Shown here: positions 6,737 through 15,317 of the stretch, in pieces
Layout: each line of letters begins with the position of its first letter
Numbering within the stretch: position 1 is the stretch's first letter
Assembly (NCBI RefSeq): GCF_010367455.1
Contig: NZ_WRPR01000025.1
Coordinates: forward strand, 1 to 35,751
From: Candidatus Laterigemmans baculatus
GTDB lineage: Bacteria > Planctomycetota > Planctomycetia > Pirellulales > Pirellulaceae
Direction: 5' to 3'
DNA: 35,751 bases
Notes under the pieces: model-generated
The model's database searches: none
The model's input: the letters and a program-made list of their open reading frames with translations, nothing else
Told to the model about the DNA's origin: nothing
Position numbers and translations under genes: made by a program

Positions 6737-8233
6737 ATGTCCCCGCGATCGACCTCTACCCGTCGCTCTGTCCTCCGTGCTTCCCTAGCTCTTTCCGCTG
6801 CGTGCGCGCTGCCGCGTTGCCATGCGATGGGAGCGGAAAAGTCGTATTCCCCGAACGAGACCATTGGCATCGGAGTGATCGGCGCCGGAGGCCGGGGTGG
6901 TGAGTTGAGCCGCGCGTTCGCCGCGATTCGGGGGGCGAAAGTCGTGGCGGTTGCCGATCCCGATTCCAAGCGTGCCGGTGATTTGGCTGGCAAGTACGAC
7001 GCGACCGCTTACAGCGATCTCCGCAAGCTGATCGAAGACCCGCAGGTCGACGCGGTCGCCATCGCCACCTGCAACCATTGGCACTGCTTGGCGGCCATCA
7101 TGGCGATGCAAGCGGGTAAGGACGTGTACGTCGAGAAACCGCTCTCGCACAGCCAGTGGGAAGGCCGGCAAGTCGTCGAAGCGGCAGCCAAATACGAGCG
7201 GATCGTACAAGTCGGCACGCAGCAGCGCTCCGATCCAATGCAGGCCGAGATCAAAGCCTTCCTGCACGAAGAGCAGGCGCTCGGGCCGATCCAGTATGCA
7301 CAAGCCAACCGGCTCGGCGTCCGCCAGCCGATCGGCCGCCGCGAACAACCGCTCGCGCCGCCGAGCAATATCGCCTACGACCTCTGGTTGGGCCCGGCAG
7401 CCGAACAGCCGATCTTCCGCGATTCGCTGCACTACGATTGGCACTGGGACTGGAACACCGGCAACGGCGAGATGGGCAACTGGGGCGTCCATGTGCTGGA
7501 CGACGTCCGCAACGTCGCCTACCGCGATTCGGTGACGACGCCGCGGCGAATTCTCGCAGCCGGCGGCCGCGTGGCCTGGGACGATGCGGGGCAGACTCCC
7601 AACGTCCACTACGCGCTGTTCGAAACCGATTCGTTCCCAACGCTGATCGCGCTGTCGAACCTCTCGGCCGGTCCGAAAGCACCTAAGAAAAACTGGCAGA
7701 CCCAAGCGGGCCGGCCGGTCGAAGGACCCGACACCGGCTATGTCGTCGCTTGCGAAGGAGGCTACTACCTCGGCCAGCGCGGCCGCGGCAAAGCGGTCGA
7801 CAAGCAGGGCAAAACGATCCGCGAATTCAAAGCGGGCGACATGGTCCGCTTGCACGTCCAGAACTTCCTCGATGCGGTGCGGAGCCAGGATCCATCGGGG
7901 CTCAACGCCGACGCCGAAACCGGACATCACTCCACCGGCTGGTGCAATCTGGCGAACATCGGCTTCCTGGCGGGTAAGAGCGAATCTTCGGCCGCCGCGG
8001 GGCAAGCCGCGCTGCGAGAGGTGCAGACAGCCGGAGACGTGTGGCCGCTACTGCTCGAAGAAGTCGACCAGCAACTGCAGCCGTTCGGCCGATCCCTGGC
8101 CGACCTGCAGATCAGCCCGATGCTCGAGCACAATCCGGAAACCGAGCGGTTCGAGGGTGAGCACGCCGATTCCGCCAATCGGTTCCTCAAGCGGACCTAC
8201 CGCGCTCCCTACGCTTTCCCCGAGATCGTTTAA
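6737..8233 (+). CDS. Tat-exported Gfo/Idh/MocA-family oxidoreductase
   Basis: A 498-residue NAD(P)-dependent oxidoreductase of the Gfo/Idh/MocA family. The N-terminus carries a twin-arginine signal (STRRSVLRAS, R9-R10, then a hydrophobic stretch), so the protein is probably folded with its cofactor and exported. The Rossmann motif VIGAGGRGG (about 47-55), VADPD at the second strand, and the catalytic-type EKP at E133-K134-P135 are clear. The second domain contains long WHWDWNTGNGE and GNWGVH segments typical of the secreted planctomycete subgroup. Substrates are likely sugars or inositol-like compounds, but unproven. The stop codon is one base before the GTG of the next gene, so the two are very likely co-transcribed. 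No obvious ribosome site precedes the ATG. Confidence 0.92.
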   Translation: MSPRSTSTRRSVLRASLALSAACALPRCHAMGAEKSYSPNETIGIGVIGAGGRGGELSRAFAAIRGAKVVAVADPDSKRAGDLAGKYDATAYSDLRKLIEDPQVDAVAIATCNHWHCLAAIMAMQAGKDVYVEKPLSHSQWEGRQVVEAAAKYERIVQVGTQQRSDPMQAEIKAFLHEEQALGPIQYAQANRLGVRQPIGRREQPLAPPSNIAYDLWLGPAAEQPIFRDSLHYDWHWDWNTGNGEMGNWGVHVLDDVRNVAYRDSVTTPRRILAAGGRVAWDDAGQTPNVHYALFETDSFPTLIALSNLSAGPKAPKKNWQTQAGRPVEGPDTGYVVACEGGYYLGQRGRGKAVDKQGKTIREFKAGDMVRLHVQNFLDAVRSQDPSGLNADAETGHHSTGWCNLANIGFLAGKSESSAAAGQAALREVQTAGDVWPLLLEEVDQQLQPFGRSLADLQISPMLEHNPETERFEGEHADSANRFLKRTYRAPYAFPEIV

Positions 8234-8234
8234 G

Positions 8235-10544
8235 GTGACTGCCGATTTCGTTCCCCCCGACGCGTTCGACGTGCACGCTCACCTTTACCGGCGGGAAGTG
8301 CTGCCGGACGGTTTGGGGGAGGCGGAACCGGGAGACGTCGGCCTCGAGTCCTACCGCCGTTCGCTCTCGCGATGGCTGGGAGAGCGGGCGCCGAGGAGCG
8401 GGCTATTCTTCCCGTTCCCCAAGCCGAAGGTCGATTTTGAAGATGCCAATCGGTTTCTCGCCGGCGAACTGCAAGGGCAGTCGGACAGCCGCGGGTTGAT
8501 GCTCATCCGGCCCGAGGATGATCCGGCTTCGGTCGAATCGTCGATCCTCGAAACAGGCTTCGCCGGCTTCAAGGTCTATCACGTCTATGCATCATCGGCG
8601 GCCGCACCGCGTGCAGGAGCTCTTCAACCCGGCACGATGCAAGCGGAGATCGGCGATTTTCTGCCCGAGTGGGCTTGGGAGTTGGCCGAGCGGCACGGCC
8701 TGGTCCTGATGCTGCATATCGTCCGCCAGCGTGCCTTGGCGGATGAGCGGAATCAGACTTACCTCCGTGAGCACTGTCGTCGGTACCCGTCCGCCAAGCT
8801 GATTCTCGCCCACGCGGCTCGCGGTTTTTGCGGCCGCCATACGGTCGAAGGGATCGGTTCGCTGCGGGGACTGGAGAATGTGTGGTTCGACACGTCGGCC
8901 GTTTGTGAGCCGGCGCCGTTGGAAGCGGTGCTCCACACGTTCGGACCCTCGCGGCTGATGTTTGGCAGCGACTTTCCCGTCAGCGAGATGCGGGGCAAGT
9001 GCGTCAGCGTGGACGACGGCTTCGTGTGGCTCGATCCCGAAATCGTCCACTGGGAGCGGTCGCCCTACGCTCAGCCGGTGTGCGTGGGACACGAGTCGCT
9101 GCTCGCCGTCGAGCAGGCTTGCCGCACGGCGCGGCTGACCGACGGCGACATCGAAGGCATCTTTCGCGACAACGCGAGGCGATTGCTCGGGCTCGAAGTG
9201 CGGTACTCCGGCAGCGGTCAGGACATCTATCGGCAAGCCAAGCAAATCATCCCGGGTGCAACGCAGCTGCTCAGCAAGCGGCCCGAAATGTATGCCCCGG
9301 ACCAGTGGCCGAGCTACTACCGCGAAGCCCGGGGCTGCGAAGTCATCGATGTCGAGGGGCGACGGTTTATCGATCTGACCACCTCGGGGATCGGATCGTG
9401 CTTGCTCGGTTACGCCGATCCCGACGTCAGCGATGCGGTGTGTCGCCGCGTCGGTCTCGGATCGATGTGCACGCTGAACAGCCCCGAGGAAGTGGAGCTC
9501 GCCCAGTTGCTCGTCGCGTGGCATCCCTGGGCCGAGCAAGTCCGCTTTGGGCGCACCGGCGGTGAAGCGATGGCGATTGCGGTCCGCATCGCCCGCGCCG
9601 CCAGCGGTCGACCGCGAGTCGCCTTCTGTGGCTATCACGGCTGGTCCGACTGGTACTTGGCTGCCAACCTCCCGGAGCCCGGCGTCCAACCCAGCTCCGA
9701 AACTGCGGACCGATTGCGGGAGCACGTGCTGCCGGGGCTCGATCCTCGGGGCGTGCCCGACGGGTTGGCCGGCACGGCTCTCCCCTTCGCCTACAACCAG
9801 ATCGAAGCACTTCGCCAGCACGTTCATCGGCACCGCGGCGAGCTGGCGGCGATCGTGATGGAGCCGACGCGTTCCGTCGATCCGCAACCTGGATTTTTAG
9901 AGGAGGTGCGGCAGCTCTGTGATGAGTGCGGGGCCGCCTTGATCTTCGATGAAATCAGCAGCGGTTGGCGGATGCATCGCGGCGGCGTGCATCTCAAGTA
10001 TGGCGTCGCCCCGGACATCGCCGTGTTTGGCAAAGCGCTCGGCAACGGCCATCCGATGACCGCCATCGTCGGCCGCTCGGCCGTCATGCAAGCGGCGGAG
10101 GAGTCGTTCATCTCCAGCACCTACTGGACCGAGGGTGTCGGTCCGACCGCAGCGCTGGCCACGCTCCGCAAGATGCAGCGGGTCGACGTTCCGGCGCACG
10201 TGAGCCGCCTCGGCGAGCTGTTCCGCGAGAACTGGAACGAACTCGGGCGGCGGCATGGGGTTCCGGCTCGGGCCAGCGGCCATGCGGCGCTACTGCATCT
10301 TGGTTTCGATCATCCCGACGCCGCGGCCCTCGGCACGCTGCTGACCGTGCGGATGCTTGGTCAGGGATTCCTCAGCGGCAGCGGATTCTATCCGAGCCTG
10401 GCCCACCAACCGCATCACCTCGAGCGATACTTTGCCGCGGCCGATGGCGTTTTTGCGGAGTTGGCTCAGGCCCTTGCCGCTGGCGACGTGCAGCGGCGGA
10501 TCGGCGGCCCAGTCCGCCACAGCGGCTTTGCCCGCCTGACCTGA
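8235..10544 (+). CDS. Amidohydrolase / class-III aminotransferase fusion
   Basis: A 769-residue two-domain protein. Residues 1 to about 320 are an amidohydrolase-2-type TIM barrel: metal-binding D12-V-H14-A-H16, a central HIVRQ strand, LAHAARG, and the late FGSDFPV (D246). Residues about 334-740 are a fold-type I PLP aminotransferase of class III, most like glutamate-1-semialdehyde aminomutase: YREARGCEVIDVEGRRFIDL, GEAMAIAVRIARAA, FDEISSGWR and PLP lysine K600 in FGKALGNGHP. There is no stop or frameshift between the halves, so this is a true fusion. The frame is open upstream inside the preceding gene, but GTG 8235 begins just after that stop and precedes the required DVHAHL. It may act on an amino-sugar or amino acid derivative by hydrolysis plus amino-group transfer. 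Pathway unknown. Confidence 0.85.
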   Translation: MTADFVPPDAFDVHAHLYRREVLPDGLGEAEPGDVGLESYRRSLSRWLGERAPRSGLFFPFPKPKVDFEDANRFLAGELQGQSDSRGLMLIRPEDDPASVESSILETGFAGFKVYHVYASSAAAPRAGALQPGTMQAEIGDFLPEWAWELAERHGLVLMLHIVRQRALADERNQTYLREHCRRYPSAKLILAHAARGFCGRHTVEGIGSLRGLENVWFDTSAVCEPAPLEAVLHTFGPSRLMFGSDFPVSEMRGKCVSVDDGFVWLDPEIVHWERSPYAQPVCVGHESLLAVEQACRTARLTDGDIEGIFRDNARRLLGLEVRYSGSGQDIYRQAKQIIPGATQLLSKRPEMYAPDQWPSYYREARGCEVIDVEGRRFIDLTTSGIGSCLLGYADPDVSDAVCRRVGLGSMCTLNSPEEVELAQLLVAWHPWAEQVRFGRTGGEAMAIAVRIARAASGRPRVAFCGYHGWSDWYLAANLPEPGVQPSSETADRLREHVLPGLDPRGVPDGLAGTALPFAYNQIEALRQHVHRHRGELAAIVMEPTRSVDPQPGFLEEVRQLCDECGAALIFDEISSGWRMHRGGVHLKYGVAPDIAVFGKALGNGHPMTAIVGRSAVMQAAEESFISSTYWTEGVGPTAALATLRKMQRVDVPAHVSRLGELFRENWNELGRRHGVPARASGHAALLHLGFDHPDAAALGTLLTVRMLGQGFLSGSGFYPSLAHQPHHLERYFAAADGVFAELAQALAAGDVQRRIGGPVRHSGFARLT

Positions 10545-10589
10545 ATCGCGCCTCGGCACCCTCGTTCCACGACAACTCCGCAGACCGCC

Positions 10590-11684
10590 TCAGTCCTCAA
10601 GCAGCGGCCGGATCGGCATCGCGTCATCGCGGATTCCCATTTGCGAAAAAGTTTGGGCATCGACCAGTCCGCTGACGATTGCGACGCGGCCATCGCCCCA
10701 GAGCATGTTGGCGCCCCCTACGTGGCGACTGTCAAAGCCGCCCGGGCGAAGTCGCTGCTCCGGGGGTGCGGGTGCAGGATAAACAAATGTCTCCACCCAA
10801 TCTCCCTCCTCATCGAAGTATCCGCCCCACGACTCGGATTCGTCAGCCATCGGATCCTCTTCGGCGGCTTCCGAATTCGACTCTGCATCGGGATCGTAAG
10901 CGGCATCCCCCTTGTACCGGCCGTAGGGCTGATAGACCGGCGGGGGTTCAGATCCGTACGAATCTTCTGAGGGGTCTCCGTACTGCTCCGCCTCCTGGCC
11001 CGGCGCATAGCCAGTCGTTCGAAGCGTCGCCCGCGTGCCGCTCGTCCAGCCGAGGTCCGTCTCCTGGCTGTCGATCAACGCCTTTTCGCCAGCCAGCAGG
11101 GTATAGGCAAGACCATCGGGCACATCGTCCCGCGAAAGAAATCGATTCGCTATCAGCAAACCGCGTGACTCCTCGTCGAGCGGCCGGAGCTGACCGTCAT
11201 AAACTCCGGCGTAGCTGGAATACTGAATGGAATTGCCAGAGAAATAGACATAGTCCGAGGGGCAGCTTACCAAGGAGAGCTCGGTGGTTGCCACGGACCG
11301 ATTCACCGGGTCATAGCTGCTGTGCGTCCAAGCGACCTGCCCAAACAAGGCCCGCTGGTCGAGCATCGGCAGGATCCGCACCAGCCAATTGTGGTGGTCT
11401 GCGTTGGGATAATTCTCCACCGGCAACACTTCGGAAGTCGTCCCCGCCGGGAGGACTTTGAAAGCGTTCTGGTATGCGTGGAGGGCCAGCCCGAGCTGAG
11501 CGAGGTTATTGCCGCACGAAGTCTGCCGAGCCGCTTCCCGTGCCGCCTGGACCGCCGGAAGCAACAGCCCGACGAGCAGCCCGATCACCACCACGACCGA
11601 AATGATCTCCAGCATCGTGAACCCGCCACGACGCCTGCAGCGGCTGTGTTTGGCGGCCGCTTCGCATCGTTTGCTGAGCATCAT
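10590..11684 (-). CDS. DUF1559 protein, pseudopilin-like (second of pair)
   Basis: A 364-residue DUF1559 protein with a type III signal peptide: basic leader, then the prepilin peptidase site GG|FTMLEIISVVVVIG (Leu-Glu at +4/+5) and a hydrophobic helix ending LLPAVQAAREAAR. The C-terminal block GGANMLWGDGRV is the family signature (H-x-G-G-A-N-x-x-x-x-DG). An acidic, tyrosine-rich insert (YDPDAESNSEAAEEDPMADE) sits before it. DUF1559 proteins are numerous in planctomycetes and their role is unsettled. The frame is open upstream to 12173, but that part overlaps the previous gene in another frame. The ATG at 11684 overlaps the upstream TGA (ATGA), indicating translational coupling. Last gene of the cluster. 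Confidence 0.9.
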   Translation of the reverse strand: MMLSKRCEAAAKHSRCRRRGGFTMLEIISVVVVIGLLVGLLLPAVQAAREAARQTSCGNNLAQLGLALHAYQNAFKVLPAGTTSEVLPVENYPNADHHNWLVRILPMLDQRALFGQVAWTHSSYDPVNRSVATTELSLVSCPSDYVYFSGNSIQYSSYAGVYDGQLRPLDEESRGLLIANRFLSRDDVPDGLAYTLLAGEKALIDSQETDLGWTSGTRATLRTTGYAPGQEAEQYGDPSEDSYGSEPPPVYQPYGRYKGDAAYDPDAESNSEAAEEDPMADESESWGGYFDEEGDWVETFVYPAPAPPEQRLRPGGFDSRHVGGANMLWGDGRVAIVSGLVDAQTFSQMGIRDDAMPIRPLLED

Positions 11685-12556
11685 TCGGCGAGCCCCGGAT
11701 GAGGAAGTTCGCCGTCGGAGCGGTCGGCGAGTTGCTCCAAAAGTTTGGAGTCGGTCGTCGAGCCAAAAAAGCGGACGCGTCCATCGCCCAGCAGAAAGTG
11801 GGCGCCAGCCGGGTGGCTGCTGCCGAAACCTCCGACGAGCAGCTCCGGTTCCGCGTCCGCAGACTCCTCGGCATCCGGGTTGCCACCGCTCGCCTCCGCC
11901 GCTGTCGGGAGCTGCGAATAAATCGACTCCAGCTCCGGTCCAGTGTTCCGCAGCGTCGCCCGCGTTCCGCTGAGCCACCCGAGGTCGTCCGCGGGGACGA
12001 ATTTTTCTCCTACCAACAGCGTGTACTGCAGTCCGTCGTGAAGATCGTCCTGCGAAATTTGCCGATTGAGGATGAACACGCCGTTGTTGTCTTCGGCGAT
12101 CGGAGCTTCGACCGAATGATGCGAACCGGCGTAGTGGCTGCCCGCCGTCGCCAGCGTGCCCGCCGAAGGACACCGCAGAACCGACACGCGAACGTCGCGT
12201 ACCGGTTCGTTCTCCGTTGCGTAGACGCTCACTTCGGAATCGACCGCGGCTGCCACCGTCGGCAGATCCAAGTACGGCAGCAGCCCGGAAATCCAGTTGT
12301 GATGAAACCCCTGCGGCTCATTGCGGATCGGGCCGGCGGGATTGATCGTGCCGCGGGGGTAAGCCAACACCGCAGCATGATACTCGCTCAGCGCGAGACT
12401 GATCTGGGCCAAGTTGTGTTGGCAGGTCTGCCGCCGGGCCGCCTCGCGAACCGCTTGCACGGCCGGCAAGGTCAGCCCCACGAGAACACCGATGATCGCA
12501 ATCACAACGAGCAATTCGACCAGCGTAAAACCGCGATTCTCTCGCACGCCCTTCAT
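11681..12556 (-). CDS. DUF1559 protein, pseudopilin-like (first of pair)
   Basis: A 291-residue DUF1559 protein. The N-terminus is a classical prepilin: MKGVRENRG|FTLVELLVVIAIIGVL with Glu at +5, then LPAVQAVREAARR. The body carries the conserved GSHHSVEAPIAEDNNGVF and TLLVGEKF segments, and the end has GAHFLLGDGRVRF. It starts by an ATGA overlap with the gene above it and ends by an ATGA overlap with the next DUF1559 gene. Its position in a cluster with GspE, GspF and minor pseudopilins supports a role as a structural (major) pseudopilin or as the substrate of that machine. This is inference from context. Confidence 0.92.
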   Translation of the reverse strand: MKGVRENRGFTLVELLVVIAIIGVLVGLTLPAVQAVREAARRQTCQHNLAQISLALSEYHAAVLAYPRGTINPAGPIRNEPQGFHHNWISGLLPYLDLPTVAAAVDSEVSVYATENEPVRDVRVSVLRCPSAGTLATAGSHYAGSHHSVEAPIAEDNNGVFILNRQISQDDLHDGLQYTLLVGEKFVPADDLGWLSGTRATLRNTGPELESIYSQLPTAAEASGGNPDAEESADAEPELLVGGFGSSHPAGAHFLLGDGRVRFFGSTTDSKLLEQLADRSDGELPHPGLAE

Positions 12557-12993
12557 TGCGACTCTCCTAACTCCGAGACGGAAATCGTTCCGCGACGCCG
12601 CGCGATCACGCGGCCATTTTCTTCAACCCTGACTTCGATCACCCATGCGTCGGATTCACCGTCTCGCATCTCCGCGATCGCACGGCGGGTGCGCGTCCCG
12701 CGCGGCGGAAGCTCAAACCGCAACTCCGAGATCGCTCCAGAGTGCCGCGCAATCTCGGCGGCAGTCACCCACGCCGACTCGGCTTGCGCGACGGCGGCCG
12801 TGGAATCGATCGCTCGCCGGCTGAGGATCACGCGGCGCGTGACCAGCGAGACGGTGACGGCTAGCAGCACGATCGCCGCCATCACGATCACCAGCACCGC
12901 TCCACGGCGAACCGCTCGGCGAGTGCCTCCACGACGGTGGGCTCGCCGCCCGCAGCTCCTCCCGCAGGAGTTTGTGCCGACACGGAAACTCAT
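12553..12993 (-). CDS. Minor pseudopilin-like protein (GspK/PilX-like position)
   Basis: A 146-residue protein with a very basic N-terminus (about 30 residues, many Arg), then RRGAVLVIVMAAIVLLAVTV, a hydrophobic helix like those of GspK/PilX proteins, followed by a small soluble domain ending VIARRRGTISVSELGESQ. Compared with real GspK (about 300 residues) it is short and lacks the large alpha domain, so the family assignment is only by position and N-terminal pattern. It is joined to both neighbours by ATGA overlaps (12990-12993 and 12553-12556). Confidence 0.75.
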   Translation of the reverse strand: MSFRVGTNSCGRSCGRRAHRRGGTRRAVRRGAVLVIVMAAIVLLAVTVSLVTRRVILSRRAIDSTAAVAQAESAWVTAAEIARHSGAISELRFELPPRGTRTRRAIAEMRDGESDAWVIEVRVEENGRVIARRRGTISVSELGESQ

Positions 12994-13484
12994 GGTGCCT
13001 CCTCCACGGTCGCGGGCTGCGCCTCATCGTCCGCTCGCGATTCAATGCCGGGCCAAGCAGCGACGACTTCTCGGCCCCCGGCGTCGGTAAAGCGGACGAG
13101 ACCGCCTTCGGCAGCGACCGTCCAAGGCGAGTCACCGGTAGCAATGGCAAACGTCGCTCGCGATCGACCGTCGGCAAGGTCGACTCGCCGGACGAGTTGT
13201 TCCTCGGTCCGCTCATACCGGACGGTCCCCTCGAACCGTTCAAGCTCGAGCGTCCCATCGGCAACGGCAGGAAGACTCGTCGCACGATGCACGTCCTCTC
13301 GCAGCTGCTGGGCAAAGCGATCGACCGTCGCTGTCTCAACCGCTTGCCGCTGAATGCTTTCCAAGGCTCGCTGGGTGCCGGCGACACTCAGCGCGACCGA
13401 GCTCAGCACCAGCCCCACGATCGGCAACACCATCACCACCTCGATCAATTGGATGCCGCGGCGGCCGACTCGCTTAGGTCCCAT
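12990..13484 (-). CDS. Minor pseudopilin-like protein (GspJ-like)
   Basis: A 164-residue protein starting MGPKRVGRRGIQLIEVVMVLP, a prepilin-like leader and helix with Glu at +5 after the Gly. A GspJ-like body follows (RALESIQRQAVETATVDRFAQQ, then beta-rich DGTLELERFEGTVRYERTEE). The frame is open upstream to 13868, but that segment is Pro/Arg-rich shadow of the preceding gene. The ATG at 13484 overlaps the end of the upstream gene by 11 nt. It ends with an ATGA overlap onto the next gene. Minor pseudopilins of this type usually prime pseudopilus assembly at the inner membrane. Confidence 0.8.
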   Translation of the reverse strand: MGPKRVGRRGIQLIEVVMVLPIVGLVLSSVALSVAGTQRALESIQRQAVETATVDRFAQQLREDVHRATSLPAVADGTLELERFEGTVRYERTEEQLVRRVDLADGRSRATFAIATGDSPWTVAAEGGLVRFTDAGGREVVAAWPGIESRADDEAQPATVEEAP

Positions 13485-13980
13485 CGCTGGCCTCCGTCTC
13501 GGGTGCATCGTTGGAGTCGGGTGCGACTTCTGCGTCGGGTGTGTCGTCGGTGTCGGGTGTGGTGGCGGACTCGGCGAGTTGCCAGCCGACGAGCGTGAGT
13601 GGCTCGGCTCCGGAAGCTCCCGCCACGCTGACGACAAACTGGTGCACGGGCAGATCGCCAACCGTCGCCTCGGAGATTTGCACCTCGAGCCGTGTTCCCG
13701 GCAGCCCGGCGACGTCGTCACGCAGCTTGGCGGCCGCCTCTTCGAGCAACCGAGGCTCGGCGGCACGAAGCACTTCCAGCGCGTTCCCCGCGGCCAGCAG
13801 CGCGTCACTGCGTCGCTCGTTCGCTGCCTTGGTGCGAGCTGATACCGCGACCAATTGGGCGACGCCAACGGCGAGCGCTGCGGCCGCAGCCAACGAGGCG
13901 AGCGCTTCGATGACCGTCATCCCACGCGCCAGCGGCCTGCCGATTTGCGGCCTCTGCAATCGTTCCCGGGTCCACATCAC
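13474..13980 (-). CDS. Minor pseudopilin-like protein (GspI/PilV-like)
   Basis: A 168-residue protein. The prepilin-type site RG|MTVIEALASLAAAAALAVG has Glu at +5, as in GspI/PilV. After a small globular domain (LEVQISEATVGDLPVHQFVVSVAG) there is a Thr/Asp/Pro/Glu-rich tail (TPDTDDTPDAEVAPDSNDAP), probably disordered. It starts at GTG 13980, sharing its first base with the upstream TAG stop, or at the adjacent ATG 13977. The tail-encoding DNA is repetitive (GTCGGGTGTG-type units near 13510-13565). Confidence 0.8.
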   Translation of the reverse strand: MMWTRERLQRPQIGRPLARGMTVIEALASLAAAAALAVGVAQLVAVSARTKAANERRSDALLAAGNALEVLRAAEPRLLEEAAAKLRDDVAGLPGTRLEVQISEATVGDLPVHQFVVSVAGASGAEPLTLVGWQLAESATTPDTDDTPDAEVAPDSNDAPETEASDGT

Positions 13981-15251
13981 TAGGCCATCCCCTCAATCAA
14001 CAGCGCGAGCATCCCGATCATCAGCAGGCCGCACAGCCAAACTGGGATCGAAGCGATGCCTAAGCCGATTGGCCCGGCAATCCTCAATCCCATCTTCAAG
14101 CGTTCGGACGCGAGCCGTCGCCGCGCCGCGGCCGCCTCATGGAGCGCTCGCGCCAGGTGCGGGCCTCCCTGGGTCACGGCCACCCAGGGCAGCGTGCGGC
14201 GGCTAACCAGGCCGGCGCGATGGAGCGACTGCGGCCAATCCACACCCTCGCGGACCGACTTCAGTGCTCGCCACAGCCGGGTCTCCGCAGGACCAATTCG
14301 CGCCCGCCGCAGCTCCTGTTCGAGCACGTCGAGCGACTGATCGGCAGCGATCGCTGCGGCCAACCAGTCGAGTGCTTGCGCGTCGTAGCGGCTGCGGTAA
14401 TAAGGCCCCAAAATCGGCAGCCAGCGTCCCCCGACAATAACTCCCGCGTGCAACAACGCCCACAACAGCCCGATTGCTCCGAAGATCAGGAACAGGAGCA
14501 AGCAGAGCCCGGGCAAGACTTCGATCGCCGAGCGGATCACGATCAGCCCCGGAGGAATTACAAGTCCGAACTCCTCGAACATGAGGAGCATCATGGGCGT
14601 GATCAGCTGCGTGACGGCGAGCGTCGCGAGGCTGATCACGGCGATGAAGTAGAACGCCCCCACCAGCCAAATTGGCGAGGCCGCTGCGCCCTCTTCATCA
14701 TCCGCGCCGACCGGCAAAAATTTGTAGAGCCCGCCCGCCCGTGCCTCCCTGGTCGGCTGTGCCTCCCCGGGTGCCCGTGCCTCCCCGGGCGGCTGCGGCG
14801 AAGGGTGCAATCGCGCCAAGCTGCTGCGAAGATTCGGCGTCAGCTTGAGCCCGGCCGCGGGGGCAGCCTGGTCGGCAGCGAACCCCGCCTGAAGATACTG
14901 GGCGAAACGATACGCCCGCTGGCCGAGCACATCGCGGCGGCTGTTTGCAAAGGCATACGCAACCCGATCCAGTTCAATGCCCCGCTCCAGCCCCAAGGCG
15001 ATCGCGTCGTGCAACGCAGTTCGCTCCCCGACGTGCCGCTGATAAATCGCCAGCCCGGTCGCCACTCCCACCATCAGCGCGACCATCGCTCCCACCACCC
15101 CGGGCAACAGACACATCGCAGCTCCAGTCACCACCATCACTAACGCGCACTCGGTTGCAAAGCTCCGCAGCGGCCCCCAGCGCTCAGCCGATATGAACAT
15201 CGCCAGCAGAGCCGTCAAACTCCCGCAGACGAGCAGGGCAACACCGAGCAC
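13980..15251 (-). CDS. GspF-like inner-membrane protein, paralogue 3
   Basis: At least 423 residues with several membrane segments (about 2-20, 33-67, 208-232, 248-278, 388-420) and GspF-type sequence in the C-terminal half (YRSRYDAQALDWLAAAIAADQSLDV, WPQSLHRAGL, LARALHEAAAARRRLASERLKMG). It is the most divergent of the three paralogues and carries a low-complexity Pro/Gly/Ala insert (PPGEARAPGEAQPTREARAGG) from tandem GCCTCCC-type repeats at 14740-14800. Start: GTG 15251 has no ribosome site, while the hydrophobic helix continues upstream in frame and a GAGGAG lies 9 nt before CTG 15284 (ATT 15278 is also possible). The true start may therefore be a rare codon there. Confidence 0.8.
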   Translation of the reverse strand: MLGVALLVCGSLTALLAMFISAERWGPLRSFATECALVMVVTGAAMCLLPGVVGAMVALMVGVATGLAIYQRHVGERTALHDAIALGLERGIELDRVAYAFANSRRDVLGQRAYRFAQYLQAGFAADQAAPAAGLKLTPNLRSSLARLHPSPQPPGEARAPGEAQPTREARAGGLYKFLPVGADDEEGAAASPIWLVGAFYFIAVISLATLAVTQLITPMMLLMFEEFGLVIPPGLIVIRSAIEVLPGLCLLLFLIFGAIGLLWALLHAGVIVGGRWLPILGPYYRSRYDAQALDWLAAAIAADQSLDVLEQELRRARIGPAETRLWRALKSVREGVDWPQSLHRAGLVSRRTLPWVAVTQGGPHLARALHEAAAARRRLASERLKMGLRIAGPIGLGIASIPVWLCGLLMIGMLALLIEGMA

Positions 15252-15317
15252 GATGGTGGCGACGAATTGATGGACAATGATCAGGGTTGGGTTCTCCTCA
15301 AAAGGCTTGCGGCTGAG

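Noticed and set aside
7740-8234. N-terminal extension of the amidohydrolase/aminotransferase frame
   Set aside because: These codons overlap the conserved C-terminal half of the oxidoreductase in another frame and are Ser/Arg/Thr-rich. The gene more likely begins at GTG 8235.
11685-12173. N-terminal extension of the second DUF1559 frame
   Set aside because: It precedes the prepilin leader and overlaps the first DUF1559 gene; a prepilin leader must be near the N-terminus.
11699-13090. Plus-strand open frame of 463 codons over the pseudopilin genes
   Set aside because: It is antisense to four coupled genes with prepilin signatures and has no domain-like sequence.
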